Notes: a model not told the origin generated them from the letters alone. A stretch of DNA of 64,000 nt from an uncultured Bartonella sp. (GCA_946478235.1 CAMLBF010000001.1:513427-577426); one strand, 5' to 3'. Shown: positions 1-9,363, counted from the first letter of the stretch. Numbers and translations: made by a program.

Positions 1-2532
1 ATGATTGATAATGGTTGGGCATCTGTTCATAATTGGGATAAGCAGGTTGAAGTTGCTGAAAACCTTCTCGATCAGGCACAAAAGCTCCAGAAAAAAGTAT
101 ATGTTGTCACAACGGCAAACAGTGTCAATGAAGATATGCGTGCCCTATCGGTTGATGAGGCAAAAAAGCTCTTGGCAAATTTGCGGCCATTGCCCCTTCC
201 TACCGATCGTTTTTCTACTATCAAGAAATTGGTAAGTGCTACAAATAACCAGCCAGCCGATATTGCCTTCTTATCAGATGGCTTACAAACGCCAGAAGAT
301 GATAATTTCCTAGCGCTTATTGCGCAATATCCAACCAATAATATTGTATGGTATCAGGAAAATATTTCAGAGCTGATTGGGATAACTGCACTCAAAAATG
401 AAAATGGTGCAACCACCGTTGACTTGACCCGTTCAACGCCAGCAAATGAAAAAAATCTGACATTAGGTGCCTATGATCGCAAAGGGCGAAGGATAGCCGA
501 TACACATGCCCGTTTCGAAGATGGTGAAACAGCCACTATTGCAGTATTCAACCTACCATTAGAATTAAAAAATGATGTTACAACAATCAAAATAGATGAG
601 CAGAATGACTCTGCCAGCACCTATCTTATTGATAGCCGTAACCATACATATCGCGTTGCCATATTATCAACTTCACCCAATGAAATGACGCAACCCCTTC
701 TGTCACCACTTTATTATGTGACAAAGGCCCTGCAAGGGCATGCTGATCTTGTCATGGCGGGTACAGGCAATTTTTCCAATGACGTCGAAAAATTGTTGGT
801 TCAAAACCCTTCAACATTTATCCTCGGCGATGTTGTCAATATGCCCAAAGATATTGAAACAAAGTTGAAGACTTTCGTGGAAAATGGCGGAACATTGATA
901 CGCTTTGCCGGCGACAATCTCGCCAATGCAACGGGTGATGATAGTCTTTTGCCGGTACAATTGAGACATGGAGAGAGGCAATTGGGTGGGGTCATGTCTT
1001 GGGCATCACCTCAAAAATTGGCACCTTTCACGAAAAACAGCCTATTTTCTGATATTCCTTTCCCAGATGATGTCACGATTTCTAGACAAATTCTAGCCGA
1101 GCCAAGCCCACAATTGTTTGATAGAACGCTGCTTAGCCTTGCAGATGGAACACCTCTTATTACCGCGGCTAATATGGGAAAAGGCAAAATCATTTTTGTT
1201 CATACATCTGCTGATCCATCGTGGTCATCATTACCTCTTTCTGGCTTTTTCGTAGAAATGCTTGAAAAGCTTATTTCGATCAGTTCTCTCACGAATGAAG
1301 ATGCTGCGAAAAATAATGAAAATATCGTTCGTAAACCATGGCGTGTGCTTGATGCTACAGGAACATTGATACAGCCAGAATCTTATGTTTCACCACTTGT
1401 TTTGGATGAAAATACACCTGCTCTGCCGTCTTATAACCATCCACCTGGATTTTACGGTAGCGAAAACAATTTATATGCTGTCAATTTATTGGATAGCCAA
1501 TCAACCCTTCAAAACTTGGCAATCCCCGTTGACCTGAAAAATGTTCATCAAATAAACTATTCCAGTGAAACACAATTGCGTTTGGTTGGTCCTCTGTTGG
1601 GAATAGCGTTAATTCTGTTTATCCTAGATAGTCTTATTGTTCTTGGAGTGTCACGCTTTTTCGCTAAACATCGTAAATTGGTGTCTATTGTTTTGATGGC
1701 AGCAACCTTGGTCACCCTCATCAATATCAATCAAATCTCGCCACTATATGCGCAAGACCTTTCCCCCAATGATAAAGCCATGGTTGCGTCAGCCGGTAAA
1801 ACTCGTCTTGCCTATGTTATCACTGGCAATAATGAGATTGATGATACCAGTAAGACTGGACTTGAATCGCTCAACCAATTCATAAAAACGCGCACAACCA
1901 TAGATCCGGGGCCAGTCGCTGGCCTTGATCTGGATAAAGACGAGCTTGCATTTTATCCGTTAATTTATTGGCCGATTGATGCGACTGCCCCTATGCCGAC
2001 GCAAAAAGCTATCGAAAAAATTGATGCGTTTATGCATCAAGGTGGCACTGTCCTATTCGATACGCGCGACCAAATGACTGCCGGTATGGATTTAAAAGGT
2101 GCAGCAACGCCCAATACACAGAGATTGAGAGATATTCTCGATGGGTTAAACATCCCTGCGCTTGAACAAACGCCGCCAGATCACGTGTTATCACGGTCAT
2201 TTTTCATTATGCCTGATTTTCCCGGACGCTTCCGTGGCTCACCTTTATGGATTTCATCATCTGCAATGGGAAGCAACGATAAACGTCCCATTCATGCTGG
2301 TGACGGCGTAAGTTCAATTTTAATTACAGCCAATGATTTGGCTGGTGCATGGGCTCATGATGGCAAAGGCGCATGGAAATATCCATTAATACCTGACGAT
2401 CAGATGCAACGGATTTGGGCATTTCGCGGTGGATTGAATATTGTCATGTATATTTTGACAGGTAATTATAAAGCCGATCAGGTGCATGTTCCTGCTTTAT
2501 TAGAGCGTTTGGGTCAGGAGCGTGCACAATGA
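1..2532 (+). CDS. DUF4159 domain membrane protein, 5' end outside the window
   Basis: The reading frame is open from the first base and gives 843 residues. Members of this family are usually somewhat longer and start with a BatA-like two-helix membrane segment, so the first codon here is probably internal and the gene is cut by the window edge. A hydrophobic pair of segments sits near residues 530-580 (after SSETQLRLVGPLLG). The last ~250 residues match the DUF4159 domain, with the ELAFYPLIYWP block and a GGTVLFDTRDQ block. Such proteins normally sit in an operon with a MoxR ATPase and a DUF58 protein upstream and another membrane protein downstream. The downstream partner is present and overlaps by four bases (ATGA), indicating translational coupling. 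The exact biochemical function of the family is unknown; a role in the cell envelope or chaperone-like assembly is only suggested by MoxR association. Confidence 0.8.
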   Translation: MIDNGWASVHNWDKQVEVAENLLDQAQKLQKKVYVVTTANSVNEDMRALSVDEAKKLLANLRPLPLPTDRFSTIKKLVSATNNQPADIAFLSDGLQTPEDDNFLALIAQYPTNNIVWYQENISELIGITALKNENGATTVDLTRSTPANEKNLTLGAYDRKGRRIADTHARFEDGETATIAVFNLPLELKNDVTTIKIDEQNDSASTYLIDSRNHTYRVAILSTSPNEMTQPLLSPLYYVTKALQGHADLVMAGTGNFSNDVEKLLVQNPSTFILGDVVNMPKDIETKLKTFVENGGTLIRFAGDNLANATGDDSLLPVQLRHGERQLGGVMSWASPQKLAPFTKNSLFSDIPFPDDVTISRQILAEPSPQLFDRTLLSLADGTPLITAANMGKGKIIFVHTSADPSWSSLPLSGFFVEMLEKLISISSLTNEDAAKNNENIVRKPWRVLDATGTLIQPESYVSPLVLDENTPALPSYNHPPGFYGSENNLYAVNLLDSQSTLQNLAIPVDLKNVHQINYSSETQLRLVGPLLGIALILFILDSLIVLGVSRFFAKHRKLVSIVLMAATLVTLININQISPLYAQDLSPNDKAMVASAGKTRLAYVITGNNEIDDTSKTGLESLNQFIKTRTTIDPGPVAGLDLDKDELAFYPLIYWPIDATAPMPTQKAIEKIDAFMHQGGTVLFDTRDQMTAGMDLKGAATPNTQRLRDILDGLNIPALEQTPPDHVLSRSFFIMPDFPGRFRGSPLWISSSAMGSNDKRPIHAGDGVSSILITANDLAGAWAHDGKGAWKYPLIPDDQMQRIWAFRGGLNIVMYILTGNYKADQVHVPALLERLGQERAQ

Positions 2533-4625
2533 AGCAATTCATGAGCTTTCAGCCATTATTACCAGTCAATCTGATACTGGTACTTGCAATAATAGCGTTG
2601 ATTATCATTCTCGTCGGTCTTTTCCTACGAAAACGGGGATCCGTGCTAAGACTATTGGCATTAGCAGCACTTGTGCTGGCTTTGGCTAATCCTGTCATGG
2701 TTGAAGAGCAGAGAGAACCAATCAAAAGTATTGTTGGCGTTGTTGTTGATAGAAGCCCCAGTCAAAATTATGGTACACGAACACGCGATACCGACGATGC
2801 GCTCAATGCGTTAAAAGAAGAATTTAAAAAACATCCTGAATATGAGCCAAGGTTTATCGAAGCAGCATCACAATCTGATATGGCCGTTGGAACAGAAACA
2901 AAACTGTTTACGCCGTTAAACCAAGCGATTGCAGATGTTCCCCCTGCTCTTTACGCTGGTACCGTTTTAATTACCGATGGGCAAGTGCATGACATTGCCA
3001 GTGTGTCGGGAAGTGTTGTCAATGAAAAACCGATAAATGCGCTCATCACCGGTCAGCCTGATGAGTTTGATCGCGAGATTAAATTTGTAGAACCGCCAAG
3101 ATTTGGCATTACCAACAAAAAAGCAAATATTTCTGTGCTGGTCAACGATAAGGGACACACCACAAGCAGCGACAAAACGGCTACTGTTTCCATCAAGGTC
3201 AATGGTGAAGCCGTTGGTCAATACAATGTCACGATAGGTGCGCCCTATCAAATTGAATTGACAATACCTCATGCCGGCAAAAACATTATCGAAGCAGCAA
3301 CAGAACCGCTTGAAGGCGAACTGACGACTGCCAATAATGAAACGGTTACAGTCATTGAAGGTATCCGACAGAATTTAAGAGTCTTGTTGGTTTCTGGCGA
3401 ACCGCATAATGGTGAACGTACTTGGCGTGATCTGTTAAAGAGTGATGCCAGCATTGATCTGGTTCATTTTACAATTCTTCGCCCACCGGAAAAATCCGAT
3501 AACACACCTCTTAGCCAGCTATCATTGATTGTATTTCCAACGACAGAGCTTTTTGTCGATAAAATCAATGACTTTGATCTGGTTATTTTTGACCGTTATC
3601 AGCACTATGATGTTTTGCCGCTCATCTATTATGATTATGTTGCTGAATATGTGAAAAATGGCGGTGCCTTGCTGATGGCAACGGGTCCCGAATTTGCAGG
3701 TGACACATCACTTGCCCAGACACCTTTGATTTCCGTATTACCAACCTTGCCAAGTGGAGAAATCATTGAAAAACCATTTCGTCCATCTCTAACAAAGGAC
3801 GGTATGCGACACCCTGTAACGCGGGACTTGGAAACAAAAACCATGAATAGCGGTAATTGGGGCAGATGGATGCGTCAGATCACTGTGGGGGATACATCCA
3901 AAAGCACAGTTGTTATGAATGGCGCTGACAACCGCCCCCTAATGTTATTATCCCATATCGGAAAAGGGCGTGTCGGCATGTTATTGTCCGATGAAGGCTG
4001 GTTATGGGCCCGTGGCTTTGAAGGGGGTGGTCCCTATGCTGCCCTTTACCGCCGCATGGCGCATTGGTTGATGAAAGAACCGGATCTTGAAGAAGAAGCT
4101 TTAACGGCAAGCAGCAATGGAAATAATTTGACCATTCGTCGGCAAACAATGGCTGATAAACCTGAAACTGCAACCGTCAAATCACCTTCTGGCAAAACGC
4201 AGACTGTCACGCTTGAAAAACAGCAGGAAGGCGTATTTGTCGCCAATTTGCCAACCAATGAAGTTGGATTATTCAAGATTATAAATGGCGATAAATTGGC
4301 ATTAACCCATATTGGCCCTATGAATTCTCCTGAATATGCCGAACTTATATCGACTGACGAAAAGCTCACACCCGTTGTTTCTCCTTCTGGTGGGCATATT
4401 ACAAGACTACATGCCAAGGCATCGGAAAAAATATCAATGCCGGGAATAACACCAATAGACAATAATGCGCGAACCAAAAACATAAAAGCCGATACGATTG
4501 CTTTGTTGAAAGCTGACCAGACCAAACTGGTTAATACCGTGCAATATTCTATTTATACCGGTTTATTGGCACTATTCATCTGTCTGCTGCTATTAAGCGG
4601 TATGTGGTATAAAGAAGGGCATTAA
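2529..4625 (+). CDS. large membrane protein, partner of the DUF4159 gene
   Basis: 698 residues. Two hydrophobic helices are visible at about residues 10-30 and 38-56 and one at the C-terminus (about 672-692), so a large periplasmic domain of some 600 residues is held between membrane anchors. The region around residues 60-150 looks like a von Willebrand A-type fold (VVVDRSPSQ followed later by VLITDGQ), and the middle contains glutamine-amidotransferase-like segments (GGALLMATGPEF). This is the standard last gene of the MoxR-DUF58-DUF4159 operon in Rhizobiales. The start overlaps the upstream stop (ATGA). Its stop codon overlaps the stop of the convergent GNAT gene by two bases inside a 17-base perfect palindrome. 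Function is not established; I call it by context. Confidence 0.75.
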   Translation: MKQFMSFQPLLPVNLILVLAIIALIIILVGLFLRKRGSVLRLLALAALVLALANPVMVEEQREPIKSIVGVVVDRSPSQNYGTRTRDTDDALNALKEEFKKHPEYEPRFIEAASQSDMAVGTETKLFTPLNQAIADVPPALYAGTVLITDGQVHDIASVSGSVVNEKPINALITGQPDEFDREIKFVEPPRFGITNKKANISVLVNDKGHTTSSDKTATVSIKVNGEAVGQYNVTIGAPYQIELTIPHAGKNIIEAATEPLEGELTTANNETVTVIEGIRQNLRVLLVSGEPHNGERTWRDLLKSDASIDLVHFTILRPPEKSDNTPLSQLSLIVFPTTELFVDKINDFDLVIFDRYQHYDVLPLIYYDYVAEYVKNGGALLMATGPEFAGDTSLAQTPLISVLPTLPSGEIIEKPFRPSLTKDGMRHPVTRDLETKTMNSGNWGRWMRQITVGDTSKSTVVMNGADNRPLMLLSHIGKGRVGMLLSDEGWLWARGFEGGGPYAALYRRMAHWLMKEPDLEEEALTASSNGNNLTIRRQTMADKPETATVKSPSGKTQTVTLEKQQEGVFVANLPTNEVGLFKIINGDKLALTHIGPMNSPEYAELISTDEKLTPVVSPSGGHITRLHAKASEKISMPGITPIDNNARTKNIKADTIALLKADQTKLVNTVQYSIYTGLLALFICLLLLSGMWYKEGH

Positions 4626-4638
4626 GAATAATTCTTAA
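4622..4638. repeat. 17-base perfect palindrome at overlapping stop codons
   Basis: TTAAGAAT-A-ATTCTTAA. It contains the stop codons of both convergent genes and the last codons of the GNAT gene. It could act as a weak bidirectional transcript end but has no long T tract, so this is only a description of what is seen. Confidence 0.6.
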
Positions 4639-5197
4639 CGCATCTATGCCGAACAATACCGCAAGCACTTTGACAGGCTCCATTTTCAAGCTCCAAAGCT
4701 AAAAGTCGTTTTGGGTTGACTGGAGCCGGCATCGTCATCTGTCCCTCTAAGACGGTTTTAAAACCAAACCGTCTATAATAAGGCTCATCCCCCACCAGTA
4801 AAATAAGCCGACAAGCATTTTTCTTGGCTGCTTCTATGGCCAATGCCATTAATTTGCTACCAAGACCCAGACTTTTAAAGTCGTTCGCCACGACAATTGG
4901 CCCCAGAAGATAACTTGGAACATCGCCTATCCATATCGGTGTCATACGAATAGTGCCAATCACCCGATTACCCAACATTGCTACAAACGATAAATCGGGA
5001 TCATGCCCACCAATTTCCCTAATAAGGTGGGCAGCACGCGTAAAACGTGCCGGGCCAAAAGCTTCAGCATTCAACAGCTCAATTGCTGAAACATGATCTA
5101 CTTGTTCATTAAAAAACGTAAGTTCCAGAATATCACCGGAATTATCGCCAGATGGCGCCAAAGGAAGCTTAAGCGTAAGCACAGAAGACATAGCCAT
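4622..5197 (-). CDS. GNAT family N-acetyltransferase (YhbS-like)
   Basis: 191 residues from the chosen start. The acetyl-CoA binding motif A is readable as LGPIVVANDFKSLGLGSKLM, followed by the motif B-like YYRRFGFK segment typical of YhbS-type acetyltransferases. The frame stays open upstream to 5257, but the ATG at 5197 has a GTGGA element seven bases in front and the N-terminus from there fits the family; 5191 is a second possible ATG. Substrate is unknown. The gene is convergent with, and overlaps at its stop, the preceding membrane-protein gene. Confidence 0.75.
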   Translation of the reverse strand: MAMSSVLTLKLPLAPSGDNSGDILELTFFNEQVDHVSAIELLNAEAFGPARFTRAAHLIREIGGHDPDLSFVAMLGNRVIGTIRMTPIWIGDVPSYLLGPIVVANDFKSLGLGSKLMALAIEAAKKNACRLILLVGDEPYYRRFGFKTVLEGQMTMPAPVNPKRLLALELENGACQSACGIVRHRCVKNYS

Positions 5198-5706
5198 ATT
5201 GAAATCCACGAAACAATGAATTGTACAGAAATGTAACAACACAACCTTTCCGGTCATGCGGATCGTTCATCGTCGTTGATTAACAAAAGCCATATTTTTT
5301 ACTCAGCCCAACAAGGTTCTTTAAAATAGTCCAACTGTTTTTACTTCTTCCTTTAATTTAAAACAGAAAAAAAATTAAAAGCAACAGGCCGCTACAAAAT
5401 AAAAAACGATAACTTTCTTTGATGTTAGCAGTTTCCAAGCCTCCAAAATACAATTCATGCACACGCAGTTGATTCGTTATAGTTAAGGTAAGATTAAAAA
5501 TTCACGATTTGTCACGGTGTACTCATGTCAAGACTAACGAATTTTGTTGCATTTATGAGACACTCATCGCGCAAACATGGCGGTAACAAGGCAAAAACCG
5601 TTAAGTTTGATTCAAATCAATGGAAATTTCTGCAGAAATAGTTTTGAAAGTAATCAATCACTTCCGTGTGAAACACGCACCGCTTTATTGATTTAGGAGA
5701 TTTAAT
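5198..5706. other. intergenic region upstream of the OmpW-like gene
   Basis: About 500 bases without a credible gene. It must hold the promoter of the GNAT gene on the minus strand and that of the outer-membrane protein on the plus strand. The one clear site is a full CtrA-type box at 5483-5497. A purine-rich ribosome-binding site (AGGAG) lies at 5695-5699. Confidence 0.6.
5483..5497 (+). promoter_or_regulatory. candidate CtrA binding site
   Basis: TTAA at 5483-5486, a seven-base spacer, and TTAA at 5494-5497. This is the complete TTAA-N7-TTAA CtrA motif of alphaproteobacteria. It lies about 210 bases in front of the OmpW-like start. The region is AT-rich, so a chance match cannot be excluded. 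Confidence 0.45.
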
Positions 5707-6399
5707 ATGAAGAAATTGATCGGTAGCAGCCTTGTTGCCATCGCAGCAGCACTCAGCTTCTCAGGATCAGCTTCGGCTGCCGATGTCCAGAGCGCTCAAC
5801 CAGTTGTTCAAGAGGCTCAAAGCCCATGGCAGATCCGTGTTCGTGCTCTTGGCGTTGTTCCTCGTGATAAAGGTCGTGTTCATCACGTTCCTGGTTCAGA
5901 AATGGACTTCTCAAGCACAGTCGTTCCTGAACTCGACATCACCTATTACTTCACAAACAACATTGCTGCTGAATTGATCTTGGGCACAACCTATTCATCA
6001 ATCGACGGCCGTGGTTCACTCGGTGGTATCGGTAAAATCGGCAAAACATTCATCTTGCCTCCTACCCTTACATTGCAATACCACTTCACCGATTTTGGTG
6101 CATTCAAGCCATATGTTGGTGCTGGTGTAAACTACACAATCTTCTACAACCAGGATGGTAACGGCGCTGATCGTGACAGCGGCAGACGCATCACAGGTCT
6201 CGACATTGACAACACATGGGGCGGCGCTCTTCAAGTTGGTTTCGACTATATGCTTGACCAACATTGGGGCTTCAACTTTGACGTTAAGAAACTCTACTTG
6301 CGTCCAGACTTCAGTGCTAAGCTCAATGGCGACAAGATCAGTGGTAAAGCCGATCTTGATCCATGGTTGATCGGTGCTGGTGTAACATACCGCTTCTAA
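5707..6399 (+). CDS. OmpW family outer membrane protein
   Basis: 230 residues. A clear signal peptide (MKKLIGSSLVAIAAALSFSG, cleavage after the SASA motif near residue 24) is followed by a mature protein that starts with a charged stretch and SPWQIRVRALGVVP, typical of OmpW/AlkL-type eight-stranded barrels. The signature region around TLTLQYHF and FKPYVGAGVNYT is present, and the chain ends in the aromatic residue F (GAGVTYRF), as required for assembly of outer-membrane barrels. OmpW-type channels let small hydrophobic compounds cross the outer membrane. The ribosome-binding site AGGAG is seven bases in front of the ATG. Codons are regular and C-ending for many residues, which suggests high expression. 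It is followed by three consecutive hairpins and may be controlled by CtrA. Confidence 0.9.
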   Translation: MKKLIGSSLVAIAAALSFSGSASAADVQSAQPVVQEAQSPWQIRVRALGVVPRDKGRVHHVPGSEMDFSSTVVPELDITYYFTNNIAAELILGTTYSSIDGRGSLGGIGKIGKTFILPPTLTLQYHFTDFGAFKPYVGAGVNYTIFYNQDGNGADRDSGRRITGLDIDNTWGGALQVGFDYMLDQHWGFNFDVKKLYLRPDFSAKLNGDKISGKADLDPWLIGAGVTYRF

Positions 6400-6400
6400 T

Positions 6401-6484
6401 AAAGCCAAAGGGGGCTTTAAAGGTAAATTGAGGGGGCTTGATTTACCTCACAAAAAAGGACGCTATAGCAGCGTCCTTTTTTTG
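6401..6484 (+). terminator. three tandem hairpins, the last a rho-independent terminator
   Basis: Hairpin 1 has arms AAAGCC / GGCTTT (6401-6418), hairpin 2 AGGTAAAT / ATTTACCT (6421-6448), hairpin 3 GGACGCT / AGCGTCC (6458-6476). Hairpin 3 is followed by an eight-T run and is a classical terminator. The first two may protect the 3' end of the abundant porin mRNA. Confidence 0.8.
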
Positions 6485-6519
6485 TTGCCATTTTTTCGCG
6501 TTTCTTTATGCTCTGCACT

Positions 6520-7413
6520 ATGTTTCAACTCGCACACATATCAGACATTCATCTGTCACCATTACCGGAACCGACATTCGGCGAATTGTTGGGAAAACGG
6601 TTAACTGGCTATATCAATTGGAAAAAAAACCGGAAAGGCCAGCTCGGTACCGATACACTTGATGCGTTGATGCAAAGCATTAAATTGAAACAGCCCAATC
6701 ATTTGGCAATTTCGGGTGATTTGGTCAATCTGGCTTTAACAAAAGAATTTGAACAAGCAAAAGATTGGTTACTACGACAAGGAACTGGTCGAGATATCAC
6801 GCTGACTTTCGGTAATCATGACGCTTATGTAGGCGGAGCCTTTAAAAAAGCCTGCCACACGTTTCGTCCTTGGGTAACGGGTGACGAGCCGCATGCGTGG
6901 AGCGGTATTTTCCCATTCATGCGCGTTCGCGATAATGTCGCTATTATTTCGGTCTCGTCTGCTGTCGCTACTTTGCCGTTTTTGGCAACAGGTTATTTTG
7001 ATAGCGCACAAGCCCACCATCTCGCTGACTTGTTGGAAGAAGCAGCCGAAAGCAAGCTATTTCGCGTTGTTATGATCCATCATCCGCCTATTCATGGTGC
7101 CACATCATGGTACAAAAAACTTTGGGGCATTGATCGCTTTCAGAAAGTCATCAAAAAGCATGGTGCTGAATTAATTTTACATGGGCACACTCATATCCCC
7201 TCTCTCAATCACATTGAGGCCAAAAATAGAAGAATTCCGGTGGTTGGTGTGGCCTCGGCATCTCAAGCATTTGATGGTCGCAAGCCAGCGGCAAACTATA
7301 ACTGGTTTTCCATTGAAAAAAACGGCGATAATTGGCAATGCCAATTACAAAGGTACACAATTATTAACGAAAAGAACGAGATCAACTGTACCGAACAATG
7401 CCAACTTTTTTAA
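6520..7413 (+). CDS. calcineurin-like metallophosphoesterase
   Basis: 297 residues from the ATG at 6520, or 301 from the ATG at 6508; neither has a convincing ribosome-binding site. All metal-ligand blocks of the family are visible: DIHLS near the N-terminus (D-x-H), GDLVN (GD), GNHD, a single His pair in MIHHPP and the C-terminal GHTHIP (GHxH). This places it in the CpdA/YfcE-like phosphodiesterase group of class III metallophosphoesterases. No signal peptide is visible, so it should be cytoplasmic. Substrate (cyclic nucleotide, UDP-diacylglucosamine or other phosphoester) cannot be told from sequence. It begins only ~35 bases after the porin terminator and ends in front of a bidirectional terminator shared with leuA. 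Confidence 0.85.
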   Translation: MFQLAHISDIHLSPLPEPTFGELLGKRLTGYINWKKNRKGQLGTDTLDALMQSIKLKQPNHLAISGDLVNLALTKEFEQAKDWLLRQGTGRDITLTFGNHDAYVGGAFKKACHTFRPWVTGDEPHAWSGIFPFMRVRDNVAIISVSSAVATLPFLATGYFDSAQAHHLADLLEEAAESKLFRVVMIHHPPIHGATSWYKKLWGIDRFQKVIKKHGAELILHGHTHIPSLNHIEAKNRRIPVVGVASASQAFDGRKPAANYNWFSIEKNGDNWQCQLQRYTIINEKNEINCTEQCQLF

Positions 7414-7453
7414 CAATTTCGTTGAGAGAGCCTATCTGCAATTAATCCAACAA

Positions 7454-7488
7454 AAAGGCTGCCTAAAATGATAGGCAGCCTTTCTTTC
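7454..7488. terminator. bidirectional rho-independent terminator
   Basis: A perfect 12-base stem (AAAGGCTGCCTA / TAGGCAGCCTTT) with a six-base loop, with A residues on the left and T residues on the right. It can stop the metallophosphoesterase transcript on the plus strand and the leuA transcript on the minus strand. Confidence 0.85.
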
Positions 7489-7513
7489 TAACACTTCACT
7501 ATCAATGTCAGGC

Positions 7514-9214
7514 TTAAATATTTAAGCGATTAACTGCCGAAACAATGGCAGAAAGTGATGCTGTCGCAATATTTTCATCAATGGAAACACCAAAAACCTT
7601 TCCTTCAGGATAGGCGATTTCCATATAGCAAATTGCTTTGGCGTCAGAGCCTTGTTGCAATGAATGCTCTGAATAATCAACGACAGAGAGTTTCTTTCCG
7701 ATATATTTGGAAAGCGCATCAATAAAACCATCAACCAGCCCTGTTCCCTCGCCTTTTATATCATGGATTACACCATGATCTGTTATCTCTGCGCTAACAG
7801 TTACACGCCCTTTGACAGATGGATTTGTCGTTGTTTTATAATCCTTAAAGCCAAATCGTGCCGATTTATGGTCAACATAGGTATTGATAAATTCATCATA
7901 AATACGTTTGGGTGGCAGTTCTTTACCTTCGCTATCGGTAATATGCTGAATAATATCGCGAAATTCGATTTGCATATTCCGTGGTAAGTTAAGGCCGTAA
8001 TCCTGCTGCAGAATATAGGCAATGCCTCCCTTACCCGATTGCGAATTGATACGGATAATGGCTTCATAAGAGCGTCCGACATCGCGTGGATCTATCGGAA
8101 GATATGGCACTTCCCATAAAGACTTGTTCGATGTCTTCATTGCTTTCATTCCCTTATTGATCGCATCCTGATGCGAACCGGAAAATGCAGTATAAACCAA
8201 TTCTCCAACGTATGGGTGACGCTCAGGAATTAGCAACTGGTTGCAATATTCATAAACTTCCTTGATTTTCTCAATATTCGAACAATCGAGCTCGGGATCG
8301 ACACCTTGCGTAAACATATTTAATGCTAATGTGACAATGTCGACATTACCGGTTCTTTCACCATTGCCAAACAACGTTCCTTCAACACGGTCAGCACCAG
8401 CAAGCAACCCCAATTCAGTCGCGGCAATGCCACAACCACGGTCATTATGCGGGTGCAGTGAGATAAGAACACTGTCTCGCCGGTCAATATGACGTCCCAT
8501 CCATTCAATTTGATCGGCATAAATATTGGGGGTAGACATTTCGACAGTCGACGGCAGATTCAATATCATTTTATTGTCAGGCGTCGGATTGATAATTTCA
8601 ATCACGGCATTCGATATTTCCAAGGCAACTTCCAGTTCGGTGCCGGTAAAGCTTTCTGGCGAATACTCAAATCGGTAATCTTTGCCCGCTTTGCTTGCCA
8701 TATCCATAACCATCTTTGCACCATCGGTTGCGATACGCTTGATACCAGCGACATCCTTGGCAAAAACAACGCGGCGCTGCAATTCACTGGTAGAATTATA
8801 AAAATGAACGATCGGGTGATTTGCTCCATCGAGCGCTTCAAATGTACGCATAATCAATTCAGGGCGGCACTGTACCAAAACCTGCAAGCTCACATATTCA
8901 GGCACATTGCCTTGTTCTATACACCAACGCGCAAAATCGAAGTCTGTTTGGGATGCCGAGGGGAAACCGATCTCTATTTCCGGAAATCCCATTTCCAAAA
9001 GCAGCCGGAACATTCTTTCTTTGCGGTCCTGCCCCATTGGGTCGATCAATGCCTGATTTCCGTCGCGCAAATCAACAGAACACCAAATAGGTGCCTTTTC
9101 TATCTGTTTGTCGGGCCAAGTACGATCCTTAAGATCAACTTTCGGGTAAGGTTGATATTTTTCAGCAGCCAGCGGCATACCCGGATTTGTTTTTTGGGAA
9201 GCGAATGTATTCAT
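7514..9214 (-). CDS. leuA: 2-isopropylmalate synthase (long form)
   Basis: 566 residues. It condenses acetyl-CoA with 2-oxoisovalerate in the first committed step of leucine synthesis. The catalytic barrel contains CSVDLRDGNQAL near residue 50 and the metal-binding HPHNDRGCG block near residue 255, followed by GADRVEGTLFGNGERTGN. Residues from about 440 on form the LeuA dimer/regulatory domain (leucine feedback), including VSAEITDHG and ICYMEIAYPEGKVFGVSID. Length fits the long form (~560 residues) found in alphaproteobacteria and actinobacteria rather than the ~520-residue enteric form. It is separated from the upstream Nudix gene by a 294-base leader that contains a short ORF and alternative hairpins, so it probably has its own promoter and attenuation control. 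Confidence 0.95.
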   Translation of the reverse strand: MNTFASQKTNPGMPLAAEKYQPYPKVDLKDRTWPDKQIEKAPIWCSVDLRDGNQALIDPMGQDRKERMFRLLLEMGFPEIEIGFPSASQTDFDFARWCIEQGNVPEYVSLQVLVQCRPELIMRTFEALDGANHPIVHFYNSTSELQRRVVFAKDVAGIKRIATDGAKMVMDMASKAGKDYRFEYSPESFTGTELEVALEISNAVIEIINPTPDNKMILNLPSTVEMSTPNIYADQIEWMGRHIDRRDSVLISLHPHNDRGCGIAATELGLLAGADRVEGTLFGNGERTGNVDIVTLALNMFTQGVDPELDCSNIEKIKEVYEYCNQLLIPERHPYVGELVYTAFSGSHQDAINKGMKAMKTSNKSLWEVPYLPIDPRDVGRSYEAIIRINSQSGKGGIAYILQQDYGLNLPRNMQIEFRDIIQHITDSEGKELPPKRIYDEFINTYVDHKSARFGFKDYKTTTNPSVKGRVTVSAEITDHGVIHDIKGEGTGLVDGFIDALSKYIGKKLSVVDYSEHSLQQGSDAKAICYMEIAYPEGKVFGVSIDENIATASLSAIVSAVNRLNI

Positions 9215-9255
9215 CGAAATTAGCTCTTCTAAAGATGACCGATAAAATCAGTTTG

Positions 9256-9363
9256 TTACATGAAATATAATCTGCAAGAGGAGCATTCACGCCGGTAGGC
9301 TACGACTACCGAGCGCCCCTCACCGGACCCGGTAGCCGCAAGTAAGGTCGAGAAGAAGTGCAT
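9256..9363 (-). CDS. putative leuA leader peptide ORF (35 residues)
   Basis: A short frame on the minus strand starts with ATG at 9363 (a further in-frame ATG lies at 9369) and stops with TAA at 9256-9258, 42 bases in front of leuA. The peptide begins MHFFSTLLAATGSGEGRS and continues with three valines; Leu and Val codons (TTA CTT, GTA GTC GTA) lie just before and within the alternative hairpins. No strong ribosome-binding site is visible. The layout resembles amino-acid leader peptides of branched-chain attenuators, but the leucine run is short, so I call it a candidate. Confidence 0.45.
   Translation of the reverse strand: MHFFSTLLAATGSGEGRSVVVAYRRECSSCRLYFM
9293..9335 (-). promoter_or_regulatory. 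alternative hairpins in the leuA leader (candidate attenuator)
   Basis: In the minus-strand RNA three elements follow each other: CUACCG (9335-9330), CGGUAG (9311-9306) and CUACCG (9298-9293). The middle element can pair either with the first or with the third, but not both. This mutually exclusive pairing inside a short leader ORF is the logic of an attenuator or translational switch. No long T tract follows the second hairpin, so translation control is as likely as termination. Confidence 0.5.

Noticed and set aside
5732..6408. Additional ORFs on both strands inside the OmpW-like gene
   Set aside because: They are frame shadows of a gene with strongly biased codon use; none has a domain or start signal.
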